NCBI GenBank assembly: GCA_945870015.1
Contig: CAMBQS010000211.1
Coordinates: forward strand, 1-6,289
DNA from: Desulfocicer vacuolatum DSM 3385
GTDB taxonomy: Bacteria > Desulfobacterota > Desulfobacteria > Desulfobacterales > SURF-7
Length of the DNA: 6,289 bases
Direction of reading: 5' to 3'
The position numbers and the translations under genes were made by a program. Shown piece after piece: positions 1-6,186 of this stretch. The notes under the pieces are model-generated. The model saw only the letters and a program-made list of their open reading frames with translations, did not search any database and was not told where the DNA came from. The stretch's first letter is position 1. Every line of letters begins with the position of its first letter.

Positions 1-2259
1 AATGCTCAAGAACGATCACTCTCGAAAAACGGATTATCAAAATCCTTATTCGCCAATCCAAAAACCCATTCTTTCCGCAGAAAATTCTTCCCAGGAATCA
101 ACCAGAGCCAATGGAACGACTGGCACTGGCAAATGCAAAACCGGATTACAAATCTAAAAGCCCTTGAAAGAATCATCACACTCTCTGATGAAGAGAGAAG
201 AGCCCTTGGCTCCTCAGCAACGGCACTGCCGTTCAGCATCACTCCTTACTACGCCAGCCTTATTGACAGGGAAAATTCGCTTCAGCCTGTCCGTCGAACC
301 GTGGTTCCGGTTGAAAACGAACATTTCCACTGCAAAGGCGAACAAGCCGATCCTCTTGGAGAGGACAACCACAGTCCGGTTCCGGGATTGATTCATCGCT
401 ATCCGGACCGGGTTCTTTTTCTCGCTACCAATATATGTTCCACCTATTGCCGCTACTGTACCCGATCCCGAATGGTCGGCAATAAAACAGATGGTGGATC
501 GACTACCTCGAAATGGCAAGCAGCCATCAACTATATAAGTCAGAACAGTCAGATCCGGGATGTTGTTATATCCGGAGGCGATCCTTTGATGCTTGCGGAT
601 GAACAACTGGAGTGGATACTGATTCAATTAAAACGAATTCCTCATCTGGAAATGATCCGAATCGGTACAAAAGCACCGGTTGTTCTGCCACAGCGCATTA
701 CCCCGGCACTGATCCGAATGCTGAAACGGTATCATCCTCTTTATATCAGCATTCACTTCACACATCCGGATGAGCTTACCCCTGAAACCATGCTGGCATG
801 CATCCGTCTGGCTGACGCCGGTATTCCACTGGGCAGTCAAACTGTTCTGCTCAAAGGAATCAACGACGAGGCTAAAACCTTGAAACGCCTTTTTCAAGGG
901 CTGCTGAAGATGCGTGTCAGGCCGTACTATCTCTATCAGTGTGATCCGATCCCGGGCTCCGGTCATTTTCGGACACCTGTTGAAAAAGGGCTCGAGATGA
1001 TCCGATCCTTACGCGGTTTTACCAGCGGATATGCTGTTCCTGCATATGTAATCGATGCACCCGGAGGCGGCGGTAAGATTCCCATGCTTCCGGATTATGT
1101 TGTCCGCCGGGAGAGTGAATCCCTGGTATTGCGCAATTATAAGAATCTGGAGTTCCGGTATCCCCTGTCAACCGATAGCGATTTGCCAGAAATGCCCAAC
1201 CAGCAAGAAATCCGATATCTTCAGAAAAATCTGGTCGTGGGGCTCACGTATGATCAGAAGAAACCGGATCTGGAGATGGGATATGAGGAAGAAAAAGCAG
1301 CCGGGTTTGACCAGCCCGATACGATCCATGCAATTGAAAGTGCATTGCAGGAGCTGGGGTTTGATACGAACCGCATTGGAGATATCACCAGTCTGACAAA
1401 CCGGATTGCCAATGGCGACCGATGGGACATGGTATTCAATATTTCCGATGGGCGAAGGGGATTGGGACAAGAAGCGCAGATCCCGGCTCTGCTTGAAGCC
1501 AACTCCATACCCTATGTGTTTTCCGATCCAATGGTACTCTCCCTTACGCAGCATAAAGGAATGACCAAGCATGTCATCCGCGACCTGGGAATTCCCACTC
1601 CCGATTTTATAGTTGTAAACAAAGAGATGAACGGCCATACGGTTACGCTTCCGTTTCCTCTGTTTGCAAAACCGGTAGCTGAGGTCAATGGAAAAGGAAT
1701 CAACGGATTTTCCAGGATTACACGGGTGGAAGAGCTGCACGAAATCTGCCGGGGACTTCTCAAGTCATACAAGCAGCCGGTTCTGGTGGAAAAGTATCTG
1801 CAAGGACGGGAATTTAAGGTCGGTATTATCGGCTCCGGAGACCAGGCCAGATCGATCGGCGTCCTGGAAGTGATATTCAAAAATAATATTGAGCCGGATG
1901 ACTGCGCCGGTGAGAACAAACAGAAAATTGAAAAGCTTGTTTCATACCGTATGGCAGATGATGATCTGGCACGCCAGGCATCACAAATTGCCTTACAGGC
2001 CTGGCAGGGGCTGGGATGCCGGGATGCCGGGAGGATCGATATCCGGACGGATGAGAAGGGAATACCAAACTTCATCGCAGTGAATCCCATGGATGAACTT
2101 ACCCCCAATCATTCCGATCTTTGCGTCATTGCAAGGCTGACCGGTCTTTCCTATACACAATTGATCGACGCTATCATGCAATCCGCCATGGAACGATATC
2201 AGCTTCATCAATGCATCCCGAAAATGGAACTTCCGCAAAGGGAATATGCGCATGCCTGA
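1..2259 (+). CDS. KamA-type lysine 2,3-aminomutase fused to a D-Ala-D-Ala-ligase-like ATP-grasp domain (5' partial)
   Basis: Radical SAM/PLP aminomutase, expected to turn L-lysine into L-beta-lysine in the cytoplasm, joined to an ATP-grasp ligase domain. Residues are counted from the codon at base 1. The frame is open from base 1 with no ATG, GTG or TTG before Met45 (base 133). The residues before Met45 (WNDWHWQ) match the conserved KamA N-terminus, so the true start lies outside the window. Seen: iron-sulfur motif CSTYCRYC (C146, C150, C153), Arg155, Asp315, Asp352 and PLP lysine K359 in PGGGGK. Their spacing matches R134, D293, D330 and K337 of Clostridium subterminale lysine 2,3-aminomutase, which favours lysine over glutamate as substrate. 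The zinc-binding cysteines of that enzyme are missing. After a linker (about 385-409), residues 410-735 form the ATP-grasp unit: K557, GKGI loop, VEKY, R678 and D680. Ala693 replaces the usual metal-binding Glu; Asn695 is kept. It overlaps the next gene by 8 bases. The substrate of the ligase domain is unknown. Confidence 0.9.
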   Translation, partial: NAQERSLSKNGLSKSLFANPKTHSFRRKFFPGINQSQWNDWHWQMQNRITNLKALERIITLSDEERRALGSSATALPFSITPYYASLIDRENSLQPVRRTVVPVENEHFHCKGEQADPLGEDNHSPVPGLIHRYPDRVLFLATNICSTYCRYCTRSRMVGNKTDGGSTTSKWQAAINYISQNSQIRDVVISGGDPLMLADEQLEWILIQLKRIPHLEMIRIGTKAPVVLPQRITPALIRMLKRYHPLYISIHFTHPDELTPETMLACIRLADAGIPLGSQTVLLKGINDEAKTLKRLFQGLLKMRVRPYYLYQCDPIPGSGHFRTPVEKGLEMIRSLRGFTSGYAVPAYVIDAPGGGGKIPMLPDYVVRRESESLVLRNYKNLEFRYPLSTDSDLPEMPNQQEIRYLQKNLVVGLTYDQKKPDLEMGYEEEKAAGFDQPDTIHAIESALQELGFDTNRIGDITSLTNRIANGDRWDMVFNISDGRRGLGQEAQIPALLEANSIPYVFSDPMVLSLTQHKGMTKHVIRDLGIPTPDFIVVNKEMNGHTVTLPFPLFAKPVAEVNGKGINGFSRITRVEELHEICRGLLKSYKQPVLVEKYLQGREFKVGIIGSGDQARSIGVLEVIFKNNIEPDDCAGENKQKIEKLVSYRMADDDLARQASQIALQAWQGLGCRDAGRIDIRTDEKGIPNFIAVNPMDELTPNHSDLCVIARLTGLSYTQLIDAIMQSAMERYQLHQCIPKMELPQREYAHA
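2238..2243 (+). promoter_or_regulatory. Ribosome binding site deciding the start of the second gene
   Basis: AAGGGA lies 8 bases before ATG 2252 but only 2 bases before the in-frame ATG 2246. The spacing therefore favours 2252 as the start. The site lies inside the end of the upstream gene, which suits translational coupling. Confidence 0.6.
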
Positions 2260-3301
2260 TATCATCGGCATCATCTTTAACACGCCTCAATCCGCATCCA
2301 CCGATTCAATGGATGTCCTTACCCAGGTGGATGCGATTGAGCGTTCTTTGAATATTCTCGGATACCGGCCGGTCGTCATTCCATTTACAAAAGACCTTCC
2401 TCTCTTTATCGATCGGCTGAAAAGAGAATCGGTTCAAATGGTATTTAATCTTTGTGAAACCGTTGATGAAGATGCAACCCTCTGCGGTCATCCAGCCGCA
2501 GTCCTGGAGCTTCTGGGTGTTCCCTTTACCGGTTCCCCCTCCATGTCGCTGATGATTTCAACAGACAAAATGCTGACCAAACAGGTGGTTCACTCCTCGG
2601 GTATCCTGACCCCTGAATCCGTGCTGGTGAACCATCCCACGAATCTGAATTCCGATGCGCTGACATTTCCCGTTATTGTAAAACCTCAGTTTGAAGATGC
2701 CAGTATCGGAATCGACCAGAACTCTGTTTTTACAGACCCGCAGGCGCTTGAACAGGGGATTCATGATTTTACTGACCGTTTTGGCTCCGTGATCGTCGAA
2801 GAGTATATTGATGGAAGAGAATTCAATGTCTCCCTGATGGGATATCCCTCTTTGGCCCCTCTGCCCCTGGCCGAAATCGATTTTTGCCGATTGCCTGAAA
2901 ATCTCCATCGCATTGTCGGCTACCGGGCCAAGTGGGACCCTACATCTTTGGAGTATCAAAACACCCGGCGTATTTTTCCGGAAAATCTCTCCCCCCGATT
3001 ACAGAAAAAAATAGAAAATACAGCCCTGCTCTGTTCCCGGCTGTTAAGAATCCGGGATTACGGACGAATCGATATGCGGGTGGATCATGAAGAGAATGTC
3101 TATGTGCTTGAAGCAAATGCCAATCCCTGCCTGAGTCCGGACGGCGGTTTTGCTGCCGCGTCTCAGAAATCCGGCCTGAGCTATGACCAGATGGTTGCAA
3201 AAATCATTGAATCTGTTCAGCACCGTATTTCCCCGGAACCAATGTTTCCTGATTCAAAAGCCTTGTCGCAGGAATCCTCACCCAAAAACCATTTTTTATG
3301 A
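2252..3301 (+). CDS. Free-standing ATP-grasp ligase, D-Ala-D-Ala-ligase-like
   Basis: A 349-residue cytoplasmic ATP-grasp enzyme. The family activates a carboxylate as acyl phosphate with ATP and joins it to an amine. Seen in order: a preATP-grasp domain (about 1-105, GIIFNTPQ, FNLCE, PFTGS), the ATP-binding lysine K144 in IVKPQFEDASIGI, the purine-site segment VEEYIDGREF (182-191), a YRAKWDPTSLEY loop (224-235), GRID (R272, D274), and E287/N289 in LEANANP. D274, E287 and N289 have the same 13/15-residue spacing as the magnesium ligands D257, E270 and N272 of E. coli DdlB, so the active site looks intact. The C-terminal segment (CLSPDGGFAAA) differs from true Ddl, which argues against cell-wall D-Ala-D-Ala synthesis and for another amino acid or beta-amino acid substrate. 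ATG 2246 is possible, but 2252 has the better ribosome site. It overlaps the genes on both sides (ATGCCTGA before, ATGA after), so it acts with the beta-lysine enzyme and the acetyltransferase. The exact product is unknown. Confidence 0.88.
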   Translation: MPDIIGIIFNTPQSASTDSMDVLTQVDAIERSLNILGYRPVVIPFTKDLPLFIDRLKRESVQMVFNLCETVDEDATLCGHPAAVLELLGVPFTGSPSMSLMISTDKMLTKQVVHSSGILTPESVLVNHPTNLNSDALTFPVIVKPQFEDASIGIDQNSVFTDPQALEQGIHDFTDRFGSVIVEEYIDGREFNVSLMGYPSLAPLPLAEIDFCRLPENLHRIVGYRAKWDPTSLEYQNTRRIFPENLSPRLQKKIENTALLCSRLLRIRDYGRIDMRVDHEENVYVLEANANPCLSPDGGFAAASQKSGLSYDQMVAKIIESVQHRISPEPMFPDSKALSQESSPKNHFL

Positions 3302-3852
3302 AGCCATCCATGCAAAGTTTGAATCCTGATGGGAAACCCGCACAACAAAACGTTATCCACGAAACAATGGAATTATTCCGGCACATGCCCTGCTCCCGGG
3401 ATATCAAAAAAGTAGCGTCCCTTTTACAGGATACTGGTTTTTTCCATTCCTATGAAATTGATGTGGCAATCGAACTCGTGAAAGAATGGTTGTCAAAGGG
3501 ACCTGACAGCGGCTATCGTTTTATTTTTTCCGACAGCAAAGAAGGAGGATGCCTGGCCGGATACTGCTGCTTTGGAGCCACACCCTGTACCCTGTCCAGC
3601 TACGATATTTACTGGATCGCCGTTCATCCGGATTTTCAAAAAACAGGATTGGGAACAAAAATCTTCTGTGAGACCGAAATGCTGATCCAAAAGGCGCGGG
3701 GAACCCGAATCTACATCGACACCTCCCAAAGCGAAAAATATCTGCCCACCCGGAAGTTCTATGAACATGTCGGCTTTACACAGGCTGCTTTACTGGAGGA
3801 TTTTTTTGCACCCGGCGACGGAAAAATCATTTATTGTAAAATTCCGGCCTGA
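3298..3852 (+). CDS. GNAT-family N-acetyltransferase
   Basis: A 184-residue acetyl-CoA-dependent acyltransferase of the GNAT fold. Seen: the acetyl-CoA-binding motif A, IYWIAVHPDFQKTGLGT (about 104-120), with the pyrophosphate loop Q114-K-T-G-L-G, and the motif B-like RKFYEHVGF (152-160). The first 25 residues look unstructured. No signal peptide or membrane segment is seen, so it is cytoplasmic. The start is the ATG of an ATGA overlap with the stop of the ligase gene. No clear ribosome site precedes it, so translation probably depends on coupling. Internal ATG codons at 3310 and 3367 are alternatives. Its position after an aminomutase and two ATP-grasp units suggests it acetylates a free amino group of beta-lysine or of a beta-lysyl product. 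The known beta-lysine acetyltransferase AblB is also a GNAT protein, but I see no specific AblB resemblance and this protein is shorter, so I do not use that name. Confidence 0.88.
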   Translation: MKPSMQSLNPDGKPAQQNVIHETMELFRHMPCSRDIKKVASLLQDTGFFHSYEIDVAIELVKEWLSKGPDSGYRFIFSDSKEGGCLAGYCCFGATPCTLSSYDIYWIAVHPDFQKTGLGTKIFCETEMLIQKARGTRIYIDTSQSEKYLPTRKFYEHVGFTQAALLEDFFAPGDGKIIYCKIPA

Positions 3853-3860
3853 TAAACAGA

Positions 3861-5288
3861 TCACTGCCGGTCGAGCACATTGTATTTGATTTTTACGGTT
3901 TCATTTTGTCCCGGCGCAATTTTCATTGGATTGTCCACGGCAACCCCGGCAAAGATTGTACCGCTTTTTTCAATGATATCCAGGGAAACTTTTTTCGTAT
4001 AGACCGTCTTCAACTTTTTTAAAAGCAGGCTTCTCCCGGTAATACGAACGGTTGAAGGCTCCACATTTGCCGAACTCAACCGAAGCTGTTGCGACAGTTT
4101 GCCGATCCAGTCCACCTGTACCGGCAGATCTTTGGTCTCAATAGAGTCAATGAGGACATTCACGGTTGAAGGCGTAATCTGATTCAGGGAAATACCGGGA
4201 GGAAGCTGAATATTCTTCGATGTCAGCACAAAGCTGTTCTCACCGATATCGACATTTTCCAGGTCAATCTCAGCATAAAGCTTATCCGAACTGATGGAAC
4301 GAAGCAACGCATTGGAACCACTGATCTGCAAATTGACATTATTTTCGGATACTTCGACAACCTCCACACCTGCTTGCCTGTTTTTAAACTGAATCGGCAC
4401 TTCCAGATTAATAAGGGTATCTGAACTCCTTAAAAAATTACTCCAGATACTGGCAATAAAAACAACGGAAAGAATCGCCGCAATACTTAACTGAAATGTT
4501 TCTTTTCGAACAATCCCTCTCTCATTTTTCTTCCCGAGATGCAGATCAATGGCATAGGTCAAATCCTGCTTTCTTTTTATATTTTCAATATTCGTTCCTT
4601 TTACAGCCGTTACCGTACCTCTCTCTTCTGAAACAATCACGACAAGTGCATCTGAAATCTCCGCCAATCCGACTGCCGCTCTATGCCGGGTTCCAAAATA
4701 GGAAGGCAGATTTTTCCGTTCCGACAACGGTAAAATGCAAGCCACCTCGGCAATTTTATCGCCATCAATGATGATCGCCCCATCATGAACCGGATTATTG
4801 TGCCAAAAAATCGTATTCAGCATTTCCTTGGAAATACGGCCGTGCCAGGGGATTCCCCTCTGGATATAACTGTACAGATTTTCTTTGCCGGGGAAGACAA
4901 TCAATGCGCCCGTCCGGTTTTCGGAAAAATCAAAAATCGTTTCAACAATGGTTTCAGATGGCGTCTCCTTATAACTCTTGGGAATCCCCCAGAGTATGTT
5001 TTTCCATTTTGTTGTCTGAAAAACACCACGGATTTCATGCTGGAAAATAACAATAATGATAATGGCCGCCACGGTTGTAATTCCCTGAATCAGCCAACTG
5101 GTTACCACCAGCCCGAGAGCGGTGGCGATCTGCTGAAAAAATAAAAGCCCTGTAATCCCCAGCATCACCCGAAAGGTTGTGGTGCCCCGAAACAACACAT
5201 ATATGCGGAAAAGGATATAACTGTTGATAACGATATCGATAAAATCCTGCCACCGCAGATTCTGGATAAACAAAATAATATTATTCAT
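3861..5288 (-). CDS. Membrane diadenylate cyclase (CdaA-like) fused to YbbR-like repeats (CdaR-like)
   Basis: Makes cyclic di-AMP from two ATP at the inner membrane. The 475 residues divide as follows: three N-terminal helices (about 16-33, 41-66, 68-83), a cytoplasmic DAC domain (about 90-255), a fourth helix (about 268-286, LSIAAILSVVFIASIW), then two YbbR-like beta repeats (about 292-381 and 386-475) that should lie outside the cytoplasm. The DAC domain carries both catalytic motifs: DGA at 169-171 (PVHDGAIII) and RHR at 201-203 (GTRHRAAVG). Firmicute CdaA is about 270 residues and its regulator CdaR, with YbbR domains, is a separate neighbouring protein; here both are one chain. The usual partner glmM is not in the window. 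The ATG at 5288 lies two bases after the stop of the DUF2914 gene with no clear ribosome site, so coupling is likely. A TTG at 5294 overlapping that stop would add two residues. Confidence 0.93.
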   Translation of the reverse strand: MNNIILFIQNLRWQDFIDIVINSYILFRIYVLFRGTTTFRVMLGITGLLFFQQIATALGLVVTSWLIQGITTVAAIIIIVIFQHEIRGVFQTTKWKNILWGIPKSYKETPSETIVETIFDFSENRTGALIVFPGKENLYSYIQRGIPWHGRISKEMLNTIFWHNNPVHDGAIIIDGDKIAEVACILPLSERKNLPSYFGTRHRAAVGLAEISDALVVIVSEERGTVTAVKGTNIENIKRKQDLTYAIDLHLGKKNERGIVRKETFQLSIAAILSVVFIASIWSNFLRSSDTLINLEVPIQFKNRQAGVEVVEVSENNVNLQISGSNALLRSISSDKLYAEIDLENVDIGENSFVLTSKNIQLPPGISLNQITPSTVNVLIDSIETKDLPVQVDWIGKLSQQLRLSSANVEPSTVRITGRSLLLKKLKTVYTKKVSLDIIEKSGTIFAGVAVDNPMKIAPGQNETVKIKYNVLDRQ

Positions 5289-5290
5289 AA

Positions 5291-5731
5291 TCAATCAACA
5301 ACACTGAATCTAAGAATTTTTAAGATATTCCCATCCATATCGGTAATCTCAACCCGCCAGGGTCCTTTGTCTGTCTCTCTCAGGGTTATGGAACTGGATA
5401 TAGACCACCGCGGAGGCTTGAGAGCCAGTTTAAACCCAACGACATGGACATCTCTCCGTATCCAGTCATGGTAAATCGTATCTGATTTATCAATACCTTC
5501 AATCTCGGCAAAACAGAAAGCTTTTTCTTTTTCAACGGAAAAAACAACAGTCGGATTGACAGGCTGAAGGTTTTTGACATCCTCGCAGACCATTGCCCGA
5601 GCTACCGTCAACGTAGTGGACGGTTTTTGGGGCGGAATCAAAACCTTCTCATCACAAAAGCCCACCTGCCCGGTGTTTATGATAGCCACCATCGCCAAAA
5701 TCAAACCGATTCGCTTTATGCCAAAACGCAT
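5291..5731 (-). CDS. Exported DUF2914-family protein
   Basis: A 146-residue protein of unknown function. Residues 1-3 include Arg2 and are followed by further basic residues (K6, R7) and a hydrophobic run (about 8-19, IGLILAMVAIIN). This looks like a Sec signal peptide or N-terminal anchor. VGFC at 23-26 is not a proper lipobox. Residues 41-146 match the DUF2914 pattern: TVARAMVCEDV, FSVEKEKAFCFAEIEGI, YHDWIRRD, the RWSISSSITL strand and the typical GPWRVEITDMDGNIL ending. ATG 5731 is chosen because AAGGAG lies 6 bases before it; ATG 5737 abuts that site and TTG 5755 lies upstream of it. It is the first gene of a two-gene unit and ends two bases before the diadenylate cyclase start. The exported domain may therefore work with the extracytoplasmic YbbR repeats of its neighbour, but that is inference from position only. 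Confidence 0.85.
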   Translation of the reverse strand: MRFGIKRIGLILAMVAIINTGQVGFCDEKVLIPPQKPSTTLTVARAMVCEDVKNLQPVNPTVVFSVEKEKAFCFAEIEGIDKSDTIYHDWIRRDVHVVGFKLALKPPRWSISSSITLRETDKGPWRVEITDMDGNILKILRFSVVD

Positions 5732-5737
5732 TGTCAT

Positions 5738-5743
5738 CTCCTT
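5738..5743 (-). promoter_or_regulatory. Shine-Dalgarno site of the DUF2914 gene
   Basis: AAGGAG on the minus strand, 6 bases before ATG 5731. It decides the start, because the other ATG (5737) directly abuts it. Confidence 0.8.
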
Positions 5744-5777
5744 CGTATATCGCAAAATGCAGTGATCGTCATTACTT

Positions 5778-5805
5778 AAAATAGCATATATAAAAAAACA
5801 GTCCA
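5778..5805 (-). promoter_or_regulatory. Possible sigma-70-type promoter for the DUF2914-cyclase unit
   Basis: On the minus strand, TGGACT (5805-5800, 4 of 6 to TTGACA) is followed by a 16-base T/A-rich spacer and TATTTT (5783-5778, 4 of 6 to TATAAT). Transcription would start near 5771, about 40 bases before the gene. The match is weak and A/T richness makes chance hits likely. Confidence 0.3.
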
Positions 5806-6056
5806 GAAAGAAATCTCATTTGGAAAACAATTTTCTCGATTCCCCGCAAAAACGGAAAACATAGCACAACCGCTCCGATTCAAGAAGTATTTCAGAACCC
5901 CCCACCCTGCTGAGACATTTCATTTCCGATTTCCCCTCCCTTCCCTTGCCTTCATAAAAAATACCCAGGGATTGATTGCCTCAGCTTTTCACGATACAGC
6001 CTATCAAAATCGTAAATAATATTAATAAATTATAAGTTAAACGTCCATAAAAGTTC

Positions 6057-6080
6057 GATGCAACATGATTTTCATGCATC
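6057..6080. repeat. Imperfect inverted repeat upstream of the sigma-54 promoter
   Basis: The arms are GATG (6057-6060) plus CATGA (6064-6068) on the left and TCATG (6072-6076) plus CATC (6077-6080) on the right. There is a 3-base centre (TTT) and a CAA bulge in the left arm. Its centre is about 70 bases upstream of the predicted start of transcription. An activator binding site is a plausible reading but unproven. Confidence 0.45.
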
Positions 6081-6089
6081 TGATTTTCA
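6066..6089 (+). repeat. Two direct copies of TGATTTTCA
   Basis: Identical 9-base copies at 6066-6074 and 6081-6089, 15 bases apart start to start. The first copy lies inside the dyad. They sit 25 bases or more upstream of the -24 element, so they may be tandem protein-binding sites. Confidence 0.45.
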
Positions 6090-6113
6090 ATAAACAAAGG
6101 CGGATTAAGGCCA

Positions 6114-6129
6114 TGGCACACTGCTTGCA
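6114..6129 (+). promoter_or_regulatory. Sigma-54 (RpoN) -24/-12 promoter
   Basis: TGGCAC (6114-6119), five bases, then TTGCA (6125-6129). This fits the consensus TGGCAC-N5-TTGCW, with the invariant GG and GC at the right distance. Transcription would start about 12 bases past the GC, near 6139, leaving a leader of roughly 48 bases before ATG 6187. It requires an enhancer-binding activator. Confidence 0.8.
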
Positions 6130-6186
6130 AACTCTATATCAGAATATTGACGATTGAAACCAGTCAGAAAATAACAACAAATCAGC

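Larger units (their letters stand above)
5732..6186. other. Divergent intergenic region without a gene
   Basis: A 455-base gap between two divergent genes. It holds the ribosome site and a weak promoter candidate for the leftward unit. A pyrimidine-rich stretch (about 5898-5952) follows, then an A/T-rich block (about 6002-6042), then the dyad, direct repeats and sigma-54 promoter serving the rightward gene. I find no convincing open reading frame, tRNA or terminator in it. Confidence 0.7.

Noticed and set aside
1168..2108. Long minus-strand open frames inside the first gene
   Set aside because: They lie opposite a well-conserved coding frame, have no domain-like content and are explained as shadows.
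2252..3301. Naming the second gene ddl
   Set aside because: The active-site core fits, but the C-terminal segment and the gene context differ from cell-wall D-Ala-D-Ala ligase.
3298..3852. Naming the third gene ablB (beta-lysine acetyltransferase)
   Set aside because: Only general GNAT motifs are seen; the protein is shorter and no AblB-specific pattern was recognised.
3844..3870. CCGGC/GCCGG dyad as a bidirectional terminator
   Set aside because: Short stem, 17-base loop and no T tract on either strand.
5933..5950. C-rich tract giving G runs on the minus strand, possible G-quadruplex
   Set aside because: Only three runs of three or more G plus one GG, so at best a weak two-layer structure; more likely simple sequence bias.
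6002..6014. IHF-like sequence (TATCAA-N4-GTA)
   Set aside because: One mismatch in the core, in an A/T-rich block where chance matches are common, and on the wrong side of the dyad for a usual bending site.
6152..6160. GATTGAAAC, like the end of many CRISPR repeats
   Set aside because: Single copy with no repeat-spacer pattern around it.
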